This document shows positions 50,799-60,112 of a DNA stretch of 64,000 nucleotides, piece by piece. Position 1 is the stretch's first letter; the number at the start of each line of letters is the position of its first letter. The stretch is from Mycobacterium bohemicum DSM 44277. Its GTDB lineage: Bacteria > Actinomycetota > Actinomycetes > Mycobacteriales > Mycobacteriaceae. Below the pieces are notes generated by a model that was not told the DNA's origin, did not search any database, and saw nothing but the letters and a program-made list of their open reading frames with translations. The position numbers and the translations under genes are program-made. The stretch is from NCBI RefSeq assembly GCF_001053185.1, contig NZ_CSTD01000001.1:618761-682760 (forward strand). Direction: 5' to 3'.

Positions 50799-51943
50799 CC
50801 CGAGCCCTTCTCCTCGATACCAGTTTTGCGGCCAGGCCGATCCATGACTGGCTCCTGGAAGAGGGATTCGAGGTCTGGACAATCGGCAACCGCCCGCGGG
50901 ATGTCCTGGCCCGACGCGATGCCAGGCGCTATCTGCAAGACGACTACGCAGATGCTGTCGTCGTGCAATCGCATGTCGATCGACTGGACATAGACTGCGT
51001 CGTACCCGGGTGCACCGACGTGTCGATCGAGACGGCCCTTCGCTTGCGGGTCAAGGAATCGGTATTCGACACCCCGGACACCTATCAGAAGATCGCCGAC
51101 AAGTCGGCTTTCCGCGCCCTGTGCGCCGAGCTCGACCTTCCTTCGCCCAGACGCGTGTTCATGGAACAGCTGCCGGTTGAGGGCAAGCTCATCGCCAAGC
51201 CTTCCGATGCCTTCAGCGGTCGCGGGATTACGGTGTTCGACGGGGCGGACCGTGACGCCGGCCGGCGCGCGCTTAAGACTGCACGTGCCGAAAGCCGCAA
51301 TGGCGAGGCGTTGCTGGAAACCTATATCGACGGCCGGTTGCATAGTTACAGCGCCTTCTTGGAAGACCGGAAGGTGGCCGGGGCGGCCATCGTTCGCGAA
51401 GACGGGTCGGTCACGCCTTTCGCGGTGGACACTTCGTACGTTGTCAACGATTTCCCTGCCGATGGAATTGCGGCCGTCAAATCCACGGTCGAGCGCCTTG
51501 CCCGAGCGCTTCGCCTGGTTGACGGTCTCCTGCATGTCCAGTTCATCTGGGACGGTCAGAAACCGTGGCTCATCGAGCTGACCCGTCGTTGCCCGGGCGA
51601 CCTCTACCCCTGGCTCGTCGAACTCAGCACCGGCCAACGGCACGCAGCGCGTTATGCCTCCTATTTTGTCGGCAGACAGGTGCGCCGCGGGGAACCCGTA
51701 GTGCGCCGTCACATCCTGCGCCACACGTTGACGGCGGGTCACGCGAACTACGAAGCGCTCTGGTTCCGCGAGCCGACGCCGGTGCTGGAATTCCACCCTC
51801 TCGCTACCTCGGGCCGAGAGGCACCACCTAACGGCCGCATCGATCGGGTCGGCTTGTTGTTTCTGGAGTACCAGACTGAATCGGCGCTTAGGGAAGGTCA
51901 TGGCCGCTTTCTTGGCCGCACCGGCTATCGGACGGCAGTTTAA
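50795..51943 (+). CDS. ATP-grasp ligase
   Basis: 382 residues with an ATP-grasp fold: an N-terminal pre-ATP domain (RALLLDTSFAARPIHDWLLEEGFEVWTIG), the Lys/Gly-rich loop GKLIAKPSDAFSGRGITVF, the segment ALLETYIDGRLHSYSAF, and metal-binding residues in LHVQFIWDGQKPWLIELTRRCPGDLYPWL. ATP-grasp enzymes join a carboxylate to an amine. Coupled by ATGA overlap to a sugar aminotransferase and oxidoreductase, it could acylate the amino sugar with an amino acid or acid; this is inference. It is followed by a 270-bp gap. Confidence 0.85.
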   Translation: MTRALLLDTSFAARPIHDWLLEEGFEVWTIGNRPRDVLARRDARRYLQDDYADAVVVQSHVDRLDIDCVVPGCTDVSIETALRLRVKESVFDTPDTYQKIADKSAFRALCAELDLPSPRRVFMEQLPVEGKLIAKPSDAFSGRGITVFDGADRDAGRRALKTARAESRNGEALLETYIDGRLHSYSAFLEDRKVAGAAIVREDGSVTPFAVDTSYVVNDFPADGIAAVKSTVERLARALRLVDGLLHVQFIWDGQKPWLIELTRRCPGDLYPWLVELSTGQRHAARYASYFVGRQVRRGEPVVRRHILRHTLTAGHANYEALWFREPTPVLEFHPLATSGREAPPNGRIDRVGLLFLEYQTESALREGHGRFLGRTGYRTAV

Positions 51944-52216
51944 CGTCGCCGTCGTCAACCGCGTCCGCGCCATCCCCTGACCCGCGGACCCCCGTGTCCG
52001 TTTGACCCCAAGGAAGGAGCAGCCACCCCGGGATCGTCGATACCGGCGTCAGCTCACGGCACGCGGCGGCGCCGCTTCCAGAGGTCGGAAATCAAGATCA
52101 ACTCGTGACCTCAGTAGCCGTCAGGGAGAACTCGGGCGACCGTGAAAATTTGAGGTGAGTAAGGCGTACAATTTCGCGCAGAGCTTTGCTGTTTAGCGAC
52201 ACCGAGAGAGAAATCC

Positions 52217-53026
52217 ATGAGAGACTGGACGTTCGAAGAGCTGCACAGGGAACATCAAAAAATTGTTCTGGGACTTCAACATACCATAGCTCAAAGAGAG
52301 CGCCTAATGGCGCTGTTCCGTATGGTCGGCGAGATAGTCAACCCAGAAAACGCTGTCGACGTTTCTTGCATTATCAAGACTTTGATGGAGAGCCCATCTG
52401 AACGTTTTCAAGATATTTTCGCGCTTCTTTTGAGCGGCGGAAAGCGCAATGGGTTTTTTGTGGAGTTCGGTGCCTGCAATGGATTGGTAGCAAGCAATAC
52501 TTTGACACTTGAAAGAAACTTCGGTTGGAGTGGCATCCTCGCAGAACCGGCGACTTACTGGCATGATAGCCTTTCAAAAAATAGGACCGCGCGTATTGAT
52601 AAGCGCTGTGTGTCAGCTGTTACCGGAAATCAGCTCCAGTTTTATCAATCGGACCACCCGGGAAACTCCTCGTTGGATAAAACGCATCCGTATGTGGGAA
52701 ATATTGCGGATTCTTATACCGTCGAGACGGTGAGTTTCATGGATCTTCTAAAGGATCAGGACGCGCCCAGGGATATCGATTTCTTGTCCGTTGACACGGA
52801 GGGGCACGAGAAGGAGGTGTTTGCCAATTTTGATTTTGACCGCTACAGGTTCGGATTTATCTGTGTCGAGCAACATGCGCAACTTTCTCCCGAAGATCGT
52901 GTGCGGCCGATGCTGGAAGCTGCTGGTTACAAGGTAATATTTCCTCGGGAATTCGGGCGGCCGGTTCCAATGCAGATTACCGGGATAGATGAGTTCTTCG
53001 TACCGGAGGATAGCCCCTGCGGCTAG
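52217..53026 (+). CDS. FkbM family methyltransferase
   Basis: 269 residues. FkbM marks are GFFVEFGACNGLVASNTLTLE (SAM loop), WSGILAEPATYWHD, IDFLSVDTEGHEKEVF and FICVEQHAQ, all in the normal order and within the family length. Such enzymes O-methylate sugars or polyketides. A GAGAGAG ribosome-binding site precedes the ATG. The coding region is rich in A/T-ending codons, unlike the core genes of the window. It is monocistronic between a 270-bp gap and a decayed IS region. Confidence 0.87.
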   Translation: MRDWTFEELHREHQKIVLGLQHTIAQRERLMALFRMVGEIVNPENAVDVSCIIKTLMESPSERFQDIFALLLSGGKRNGFFVEFGACNGLVASNTLTLERNFGWSGILAEPATYWHDSLSKNRTARIDKRCVSAVTGNQLQFYQSDHPGNSSLDKTHPYVGNIADSYTVETVSFMDLLKDQDAPRDIDFLSVDTEGHEKEVFANFDFDRYRFGFICVEQHAQLSPEDRVRPMLEAAGYKVIFPREFGRPVPMQITGIDEFFVPEDSPCG

Positions 53027-53039
53027 CTGTACTCGGTCA

Positions 53040-53147
53040 TTAGGTTGGTCGCAGTCGGCTGATCGGGGCTAGTCCTGGAAGTGCACTGCGGCGTCGTTGA
53101 GTGTTGTAGTGCTCGAGCCAGGGTGCAAGGGCGCGGGATTCGCTCGG
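53040..53147 (-). pseudogene. C-terminal fragment of an IS481-type transposase
   Basis: On the minus strand, ESRALAPWLEHYNTQRRRSA followed by LPGLAPISRLRPT and two stops matches the standard end of IS481-family transposases (ALAPWLEHYN, G-L-P-P-I-S-R). It lacks the rest of the gene and joins directly to the IS256-type fragment. Confidence 0.75.
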
Positions 53148-53870
53148 CGTGCAGCTGGTAATTCAACGACTCGACGGCATTGGTGGTGTAGATGATCCTG
53201 CGGATCTCGACCGGGAAGGCCAAAAACGACACGCACTCGGCCCAGGCGCGATCCCCCACCGCCACCGCGCTGGGAGATTTGGTGTGCCACTGAGAACGGA
53301 ACTCCTCAAGAGCCAGCTTGGCGGCCTCTTCGGTGGCCGCAATGTAGATAGGCCGTAGCGTAGCGGCCATCTTGCGGCGGTCAGTGAAGGAGGCGTAGCG
53401 CATCGAGGAACGCAGCAGATGCACCCACGCAGGCCTGTATCACCGCGGCCGGCCACACCGCCGCGATCGATTCAGCCAGCCCGGTCAACCCGTCGCGACA
53501 GACAACAGAGCGTCGCGGCATCCGCGGCTGCGCAGCTCAGTGAGGACCCCGTGTCAAAAGTTCGCGCCCTCGCTCTGCTGGATCCAAATGCCCAGGACCC
53601 CTTGATTCCCTCGACGTCGACCACCCACACCATCGTGGCTGACGACCCGACTCGCCTGAGGGAGTGCGGGTCATCGGCGGCGATGAGCACAGCTGGTCAT
53701 ACACCCCTCACGGCCACGGGGATGGGTTCGTCCTCCAGCGGGCCGACCGAAGCGATCAAGGGCCGTTTGGCGACGCTACGCAGAAACGCCCTCGGATTCC
53801 AAATCTTCACCCACTACCGAATCCGCTCAGTCCTGCACTGCGGCAACCCCAACCAACATATCAACGCGCT
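53148..53870 (-). mobile_element. Decayed IS256-family (mutator-type) transposase
   Basis: Pieces of one transposase appear in different minus-strand frames: DVEGIKGSWAFG-type, LTGLAESIAAVWPAAVIQA, then HLLRSSMRYASFTDRRKMAA, EEAAKLALEEFRSQW, VGDRAWAECVSFLAFPVEIR and IIYTTNAVESLNYQL. This is the typical order for IS256-type proteins. At least two frameshifts are present and both the catalytic N-terminal part and the terminal inverted repeats are not recognisable, so it is inactive. Confidence 0.8.
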
Positions 53871-54135
53871 TTAAAACACGAGAGCCAGTTCACACTAGCC
53901 GCAGGCAGGATAGGCTGTAGCACGGGTGAACTGGTTTACGCCCCGGAGGAAGCATGCAAAACGTGGAAGAACTGATCAAAGATACCAAATCATGACGCAT
54001 GCTATTCACTGCGCTATGGGGGCAAATAACGGGTGTGAATGCGTTTGTCGTGCCAGAGACATTCGCTGCCGGCTGCTTTCCAGGGTCGGAGATGATGGCG
54101 GAGTGGCTACTGTCTGATGTTGGCGAGGGGTTATA

Positions 54136-55233
54136 ATGGATGATGTCGAAAAACATATAATATTTCATGTCGGGACCATCAAGACGGGTTCCACTTATGT
54201 TCAGAAATTCCTATTCGACAATAAGAAGTCGTTGACGGCTCTTGGCGTAGACTATATCTTGTTTTCCCCTCTCCGTCTCGATTTGCCGAGATACGCCAAT
54301 GCCGATTTTATCATCGATAATGATTTTAACGTTCATCGCGTGAGAAATTTGATCGAAGCTTCTCCATGCCGCCACATCATCATCTCTGAAGAGGGGCTGA
54401 TGGGGCGACCGGCGTCGATCAAGAACGAAGTGTTTGCCGCTTATAGTCGGACCGCAATCATGTATGTTCGTCCGCCGGTCGAATTAGTGGCATCTTGGGC
54501 GGCGGAAAACTCTCTTCCATGGAATTTCATACGAGATTTGCAAAAATATTCAGACGGATTTGGCGTCGTTGATGTATCGGAAGGGGTCAAGTATTGCTGC
54601 AATATCTATGGCCTGATGATCAATAGTTTTCTCGATACGATTGAGGCTGACGCAGAACTGAACCTTGTAGTCCGGCCTTACGAGCGTGACCAATTAGCGG
54701 ACGGAAATATTATTGTAGATTTTTTCCATACCATGGGACTTGGAGATAGGCTCGGCGATTTGCTTCAAGTCGTAAGAAACTATGATGTGAGAACGGCCCC
54801 AGGCGAGCACGCGCTGCCGCGAGCCTGGGAGTCGACGATCAATGAAAGCCGGAGTCGAAAATATTGCGACGTAAGCGCGAAGACCGCGCGTCTTGTCCAA
54901 AGATGTGCTCTAGAAGCGATATACGGCGAAGAGGTATACAGCGAAGCTCTCGTTGATTTCGTGGTGGAACGTTGCGCTTCCGGTGACGATCGTAAAGTGA
55001 TCGAGACATTGTCCGACGCGGACATGGATACTATTGTTCGCTGCCTCGAACCCTATTATCAGAGGCTTTGTTCGAAGGGTTACAAGGACAAAGTGGATCT
55101 CCAAAGCTTGTTACCCGATATTTATGGCAACGGCCGAAGGGCGTATCAACCAGTCGACGATGAGGAGGTCAAGCGCGCCGTCATTGAATTTCTGGAGAAC
55201 AGTGGTCGGGAAGTGGCTCATTTGTGGCTATAA
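54136..55233 (+). CDS. Sulfotransferase-like protein
   Basis: 365 residues. The N-terminal HIIFHVGTIKTGSTYVQKFL (residues 8-27) matches the 5'-phosphosulfate loop of PAPS-dependent sulfotransferases (G-x-x-K-[ST]-G-[ST]-[ST]), and IMYVRPPVELVASWAAEN near residue 115 fits the 3'-phosphate region (R..P..L..S). The remainder is weakly conserved. It would move sulfate onto a carbohydrate or lipid. A small RBS-like GAGGGG precedes the ATG. It is A/T-rich compared with core genes and flanked on both sides by IS remnants. Confidence 0.72.
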   Translation: MDDVEKHIIFHVGTIKTGSTYVQKFLFDNKKSLTALGVDYILFSPLRLDLPRYANADFIIDNDFNVHRVRNLIEASPCRHIIISEEGLMGRPASIKNEVFAAYSRTAIMYVRPPVELVASWAAENSLPWNFIRDLQKYSDGFGVVDVSEGVKYCCNIYGLMINSFLDTIEADAELNLVVRPYERDQLADGNIIVDFFHTMGLGDRLGDLLQVVRNYDVRTAPGEHALPRAWESTINESRSRKYCDVSAKTARLVQRCALEAIYGEEVYSEALVDFVVERCASGDDRKVIETLSDADMDTIVRCLEPYYQRLCSKGYKDKVDLQSLLPDIYGNGRRAYQPVDDEEVKRAVIEFLENSGREVAHLWL

Positions 55234-55235
55234 AA

Positions 55236-55570
55236 CGTGGTCGCGCCGGCCGAGGCGGCGAAATAGTTGCCCAACCGGCGATCCAGGTCGGCCGGTCGCG
55301 TCGGGACAGTACTGCCCGGAATGTCTTTTCGCTGGAGCGATGAAACCGAATCCCCACCTGGGCAAGCACTTCGGCAGTGCGGTGGCGGTCCAGCTAGCAA
55401 GTTCGGCGTAGCAGCGCATTCCCGCTCCTATCGCCCAGGATGGCGATGGCCAGCAATCCGCCCAGCGGGTAGCGCAGCCGCGCGAATCGCGGGGTTCCGG
55501 CATCTGAGGCGCCAGCACCTGCAGGAACTGCGAATTCAGTACTGTGACATGCTTTCCGGCGCCCCGGCGA
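55236..55570 (-). mobile_element. Decayed ISAs1-family transposase fragment
   Basis: Minus-strand fragments in two frames match the N-terminal part of ISAs1-type transposases: DAGTPRFARLRYPLGGLLAI-type, then MLAQVGIRFHRSSEKTFRAVL followed by SRRDRPTWIAG/LGNYFAASA-type residues. The catalytic DDE part is absent and the frames are broken; only ~330 bp remain. The rest of the gap to 55706 contains no recognisable gene. Confidence 0.65.
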
Positions 55571-55706
55571 TCCAAAGCCGCCGCGACCGACGACACAGGT
55601 AACGCTGCACAAGCGGGCACGGGCGAGCCGATACGTTGGAAACGATTAAACTTCCGCAAGCCTCAAGTTCGCGCCTGGGTCTGCAGCCGCGGGAGGACTC
55701 GTCGTT

Positions 55707-56417
55707 TCAGGGCTTTATCCAGCACCGCACATTCTTGTTGATCCTTTGCATCAGAACAGGCGCGCGTGTCGCAAGAAAGTCATCGACAGCCTTCTTGCAT
55801 CCGACCGTGTAGCCGTAGTCGTCGACAATGATGACGCCACCTTGGACAACGCGGTCGTACAGCGATTCGAGCTCGAACTTGGTCGTCTCATAGGTGTCGG
55901 TGTCGAGGCGCAAAAGGGCGATACGCTCGATATCCAGCGTCGGGATTGTTTGAAGGACATCGCCCTTGACAATGCGTAAACGGGGATATTCGACCGAGGT
56001 CATGTTGGCGATAGCGCCCTCGCTGAAATCGAGCCCCGCCTCCGGAAGGCCGGCAACCGCCCCGGTTTGCAGATCGATGTCGAAGTCAGCGTTTCTCCCG
56101 ACAAACCCAGAGAACGTATCGAGGGCGTAGACGTCGCGCAAAGGTCCCTCGTAGCGCGCAAGGACGGTCTCGATCGCCATAATCGACCCGCCGAGTAGCA
56201 CACCACATTCGATGAAGTCCCCCTCGATTTTGGCCGCAATTATGTATCGCGCCGCACAATACAGATTGTGCAGCGCCTGAACGTGAAGCTCTGTGTAGTC
56301 CCAAACCATCGCCGCGAGTTCCCAGAAATCGTCCTCTGATATATCGGGCGAGTTTTCCCTTTCTATTTTGGGATCGAACTCGGCCTTACTGTGGCCGTAT
56401 TCGTAAATCGTTTTCAT
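55707..56417 (-). CDS. TylF/MycF family O-methyltransferase
   Basis: 236 residues. Family marks are GDFIECGVLLGGSIMAIETVL (SAM loop), DVYALDTFSGF, VKGDVLQTIPTLDIERIALLRLDTDTYE and VQGGVIIVDDYGYTVGCKKAVDDF (metal-binding DDYG). Characterised members methylate sugars of macrolides (tylosin, mycinamicin), and relatives methylate cell-wall glycolipid sugars in mycobacteria. The final residues are NVRCWIKP. A 338-bp gap upstream (56418-56755) holds no gene I can support. Confidence 0.9.
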   Translation of the reverse strand: MKTIYEYGHSKAEFDPKIERENSPDISEDDFWELAAMVWDYTELHVQALHNLYCAARYIIAAKIEGDFIECGVLLGGSIMAIETVLARYEGPLRDVYALDTFSGFVGRNADFDIDLQTGAVAGLPEAGLDFSEGAIANMTSVEYPRLRIVKGDVLQTIPTLDIERIALLRLDTDTYETTKFELESLYDRVVQGGVIIVDDYGYTVGCKKAVDDFLATRAPVLMQRINKNVRCWIKP

Positions 56418-56755
56418 TACTATCGCTCCTTACTGATGTGACGTGGCGAATTCAGCAAACGGGAACGAGCTGAGCAACCCGTCGCGCCGCTCCAGTCCGC
56501 CCTCTCAAGGACATGAATTCCGTTCAGATAGGCGCAACCTCTCAGATTGCCGCACAACATGACGGTATTGTCCCTCCTCTTGCGGTGCTTTCGGTCGATC
56601 GTTCGCTGTCGTTCGGAGATTATGCTGGCCCGTGTCACTCTTTGCGCCTCCACAAGGCCCTTCCGGGCCGTGCGAAGACTGCTCCCCCGGCGGTCCGGTG
56701 AGCTGGAGCGCGGCGGCTCGGATAACGACGTCACGTTACAGAGAGGAAGAAGCAA

Positions 56756-57052
56756 ATGACAACCACCCTGACCCGGGCTGGCGGCTCCCTCCGGGCCGGG
56801 CTGGGGCGGCAATGCCGACTGTCGGCTCAACGTACTTCCATGGCCATGGTCAAGAGCCTGCTGGACGGCCTGAACCATCAACAGCACATGCGCGACGGCA
56901 ACCGGGAACCGTCGATGACCGAACTGACGGTCACGGGGGCCCACATCCAGCACGACCTGGCCGTCATTGTGAACGCCCCCAAGATCTTCGGCGTCGATTC
57001 GCCGGTGGGTAGCGGTGGTAACCGTGTCCGTGGAGTGTTCCGGGGGACTTAA
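56756..57052 (+). CDS. Small hypothetical protein
   Basis: 98 residues preceded by a good AGAGAGGAAG ribosome-binding site. The first 30 residues are basic (TTTLTRAGGSLRAGLGRQCRL); the rest (MVKSLLDGLNHQQHMRDGNRE, LTVTGAHIQHDLAVIVNAPKIFGVD) resembles no family I know. There is no signal peptide or membrane helix. It could be a fragment left by the rearrangements in this region. Confidence 0.45.
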   Translation: MTTTLTRAGGSLRAGLGRQCRLSAQRTSMAMVKSLLDGLNHQQHMRDGNREPSMTELTVTGAHIQHDLAVIVNAPKIFGVDSPVGSGGNRVRGVFRGT

Positions 57053-57136
57053 CCCTCCGGGGGCTACCTCGTCAGAGCGCCGAGGGGTGCTCGGCCTGAT
57101 AACGGATAAGGCTATGTTTCACGCCAGCTATCGCGC

Positions 57137-57721
57137 TTGACCCGGTCCAAAGTGTCCACCCGGGCGCCATGTGGTGTTGCCTTGCGAGCTCGTCTGCGGA
57201 TACCGTTTACTGGCACCATGCGACGCTTGGGTTCACACCGGAAGGGTCGGCCCGGCACGAGCCACTCGCCGCAGAACGAAGCGGAGATCCGATCCAGCGA
57301 AGAGGTCCAATCGAGCGGACAACAGAAACTCGCCGACGAGCCGAAGAGTCGGCCTGGCACGAGTCACTCGCTAGAGAACGAAACGGGGATCCAATTGAGG
57401 GAACAAGAGGAAAGCGGCCGAGAGAAGCTCGCCGAGGACGTCGAGAGTGCGATGCTACTCGGGCGAATGGCGCTGACCAATATCGTTCGAGCAGCAGCGC
57501 ATCGAATTCTGAAGGAACTCCCCGACACGCCTGAGGGTGTAGAGACGGGCCCACTCCCGGAAGGGACCACGCGGCAACTCGCGGACCTCGCCTACGCCTT
57601 CGCATGCTTGGAAGGGGCACAGCGCGGTGTCCTGCCCACCACCGCGGCGCCGTCGAAGGCCACCACCCCGCCGCCGCCGAAGACCACCCCCCCGCCGCCT
57701 CCGAAGTCGAGCTGGGGATAG
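57137..57721 (+). CDS. Hypothetical protein with Pro-rich C-terminus
   Basis: Up to 194 residues from TTG 57137; ATG 57218 (MRRLGSHRKG) would give 167. It shows an internal near-repeat (GRPGTSHSPQNE / SRPGTSHSLENE), a helical middle (ESAMLLGRMALTNIVRAAAHRILKEL) and a C-terminal tail of Pro, Thr and Lys (TPPPPKTTPPPPPKSSWG). I do not recognise it. The tail looks disordered and possibly surface-exposed, but there is no signal peptide. It has the GC-rich codon use of the host rather than that of the island core. Confidence 0.5.
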   Translation: MTRSKVSTRAPCGVALRARLRIPFTGTMRRLGSHRKGRPGTSHSPQNEAEIRSSEEVQSSGQQKLADEPKSRPGTSHSLENETGIQLREQEESGREKLAEDVESAMLLGRMALTNIVRAAAHRILKELPDTPEGVETGPLPEGTTRQLADLAYAFACLEGAQRGVLPTTAAPSKATTPPPPKTTPPPPPKSSWG

Positions 57722-57907
57722 CTAGCGCGCACCATCGCGAGAGAGCCGGCTCGTCGGACTTGCGGAGTGCACGGCGGACACGCGCAATCAGATCTGGAGG
57801 GGTTGAACCTCCCAGTGAGTCCTCAGTCTCCGGACATGCCGAAACCGTTCAGACCGCTTCACAATTGAAGGGGTCAAGCCCCGCTCCCCTTTCGGTACTT
57901 TGCACCC

Positions 57908-60094
57908 ATGCTGTTCGCCGTCGCAGTAGTCAAACCTCCTGGCAATCCGACCATCGGCGGAGGATTTCGCGAGATCGCGGAGGCATTGCACCACGGTCTT
58001 GTGGCGCTGGGCCATGACTCGGTGCTGACCGATCGTCTGGACCTCGACGAGCGCCGCACCATCGTGCTCGGCGGAAACCACCTTGTCCACTACGGCTTGG
58101 CCCCGCCGAGAAACCCCATCTTCTACAACCTCGAGCAATTGGGTGCCGACGCGCCGTGGATGGAGATGCCGGAATTCGTCGACCTTTTCCGGCGCTACCC
58201 GACGTGGGACTACAGCCAAGCCAACATCGAGCGGCTCGCTGCTATGGGACTGCCCCGGCCCATCTACGTTCCGATCGGATATGTCCCCGAGCTGACCCGG
58301 ATCGCACCGGCCCCCGAGGACATCGACGTCCTTTTCTACGGCTTGCTCAGTGAGCGCCGTTACGCCGTTCTGCGGGAGCTGCACGACCGCGGACTGCGCG
58401 TCAAATGGCTATCGGGGGCCCTTGGTGCGAGCCGTGACGCCTGGATCGCGCGCTCGAAGGTTGTCCTCAACCTGCATTATTGGGAAGCGAAAATCTTCGA
58501 AATTGCACGTGTTTCGTATCTGCTGGCCAACAGGCGGGCGGTGGTCTCCGAGCGTGGTGGCGATCGGGCTTTGGAGCGCGACCTGGAGTCGGGCGTCGCG
58601 TTCGCGGACTACGACGAACTGGTCGAGCGCTGTGTGGAGCTCGCCGCCGACGAGCGTGCGCGACGCGAGCTCGCCGAGCGGGGCTACCGGGCTTTCTCCG
58701 CTCGCGACCAGGCCGCGATCCTGCGGCGCGCGCTGTCGGAAAGTTTCGAGGGTATCAGCCATGAGGCCGACGCGCGGAATGCCCCTGGCATCGATGTACG
58801 CGTGGAAGGCGAAGAATTCAGCGCAGATCGTGAGCTCCGCGATCGCAACCTGATCAGGCAAAAATTCGAGCACGAGCGAAATCTGCTGCTGGCCAAGGTC
58901 AAACGCCACCCCAAAGATGGGCGGTCGGTCCTTTTCCTCGCCGAAACCTACGTCCAATTGGGCGATTTCGTCAACGCGCGCCGGTGGTATGCACGGCGGG
59001 TCGAGATGGGTGGCTGCGGCGAGGAGGTGTACTGGGCGCTGTATCGGCTCGCGGAGTCGATGTCGAACCTTGGTGAGCCCTGGCCGGACGTGGAAAAGGC
59101 CTACCTCAAGGCGTGGGAATTTCGACCGACCCGCGCCGAGGCGTTGCACGCCATCGCCGTTCGGTGTCGCAAAGAGCAACGCCACGAGGCCGGCTACCAG
59201 TTTGCCCAGCGCGCCGCCGAAATCCCCTATCCCGACGAGGACCTCTTTGTCCCCCGATACGCCGACGTCTACACGTGGCGCGCAACCGACGAGCAGGCGG
59301 TGTGCGCGTCCTGGACCGGCCGGCACGCCGAGGCGTTCACGCTGTGCCGGACCCTGCTGGCCCGCCCCGACATCCCCGACCCGGACCGGCAACGGATTGC
59401 GGCCAACCGCGACTTCTCGGTACCGGCCATGCTCGAGGCCGCCTTGGTGCACCCCCAAGCCGTGGTGTCGTCACTGACCGCAGGGCCCCGTGACGGCGAG
59501 ATCACCGTCAGCCTGATCGCCGGGCCCGACCGCCAGACCACCGAGCAGACCCTGGACTCGTTTCTCAACTGCTGCCTCGACATCTCACGAGTCGGGCGGT
59601 TTGTGGTGCTCGATACCGGCCTGCCCACCGCCGACCGCGCCAGGCTGCGCAAACGTTACGGGTTCCTCGAATTCGCCCGCCGCCGATCCGGCGACAAGCC
59701 CGCCCCCCTGCTGGCGCAGCTGCGCGCTCAGATCGACGGCCGGTTCTGGCTGCACCTGGGCGAAGGCTGGCGGTTCTTCGCCCCCGAGAACTACATCACC
59801 CGCCTGACCGCAGTGCTCGACGCCGAACCACAGGTGTTTCAGGTCGGCATCAACTTCACCGACGCAGCCAAACTCACCGGCGCCACCGCAGCAGAGGAAA
59901 CCGTGCGCCGAGCACCCAACGCCGGCCGCTACCTACTCACCGACGTAATAGCCACCGGCCCAGCGATGTTCGACACCACACGCCTAGACCAAGCCCACGG
60001 CGCGCGACACCGCGACCCCGATCCACCCGCCGAACCCGGGCCGCGCACCGCCACCCTCGACGAAGTCCTCTGCATCTCAAGCCAGTACCTCTAA
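57908..60094 (+). CDS. GT-B glycosyltransferase with TPR and shared C-terminal module (copy 1)
   Basis: 728 residues. Residues 1-280 look like a GT-B-type glycosyltransferase: FAVAVVKPPGNPTIGGGFRE, IFYNLEQLGADAPWM, PIYVPIGYVPELTRIAP, VLFYGLLSERRYAVLRELHDRG and ANRRAVVSERGGD. Residues about 320-450 are TPR-like repeats (RHPKDGRSVLFLAETYVQLGDFVNARRWYARRVEMGG). The last 300 residues are a module of unknown function also found in the 42145 and 61126 genes (VSLIAGPDRQTTEQTLDSFLNCC, FWLHLGEGWRFFAPEN). The final 900 bp are nearly identical, inverted, to those of the gene at 61126. It points toward the methyltransferase gene that follows after 18 bp. Confidence 0.85.
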   Translation: MLFAVAVVKPPGNPTIGGGFREIAEALHHGLVALGHDSVLTDRLDLDERRTIVLGGNHLVHYGLAPPRNPIFYNLEQLGADAPWMEMPEFVDLFRRYPTWDYSQANIERLAAMGLPRPIYVPIGYVPELTRIAPAPEDIDVLFYGLLSERRYAVLRELHDRGLRVKWLSGALGASRDAWIARSKVVLNLHYWEAKIFEIARVSYLLANRRAVVSERGGDRALERDLESGVAFADYDELVERCVELAADERARRELAERGYRAFSARDQAAILRRALSESFEGISHEADARNAPGIDVRVEGEEFSADRELRDRNLIRQKFEHERNLLLAKVKRHPKDGRSVLFLAETYVQLGDFVNARRWYARRVEMGGCGEEVYWALYRLAESMSNLGEPWPDVEKAYLKAWEFRPTRAEALHAIAVRCRKEQRHEAGYQFAQRAAEIPYPDEDLFVPRYADVYTWRATDEQAVCASWTGRHAEAFTLCRTLLARPDIPDPDRQRIAANRDFSVPAMLEAALVHPQAVVSSLTAGPRDGEITVSLIAGPDRQTTEQTLDSFLNCCLDISRVGRFVVLDTGLPTADRARLRKRYGFLEFARRRSGDKPAPLLAQLRAQIDGRFWLHLGEGWRFFAPENYITRLTAVLDAEPQVFQVGINFTDAAKLTGATAAEETVRRAPNAGRYLLTDVIATGPAMFDTTRLDQAHGARHRDPDPPAEPGPRTATLDEVLCISSQYL

Positions 60095-60099
60095 CGACA
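59195..60099 (+). repeat. Arm 1 of a ~905-bp near-perfect inverted repeat
   Basis: Comparing 59195-60099 with the reverse complement of 61121-62025 shows the same sequence throughout, with one difference noted (GACGGC here against CACGGC in the other arm, changing Asp to His). Identity stops exactly 5 bp past the stop codon and just upstream at the TACCAG of the coding region. Confidence 0.9.
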
Positions 60100-60112
60100 G
60101 TAAGGTGGCATC

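Noticed and set aside
56418..56755. A possible basic small protein on the minus strand (ending near 56420) in this gap
   Set aside because: It has no ribosome-binding site, no recognisable homology and would overlap the better-supported 56756 gene start.
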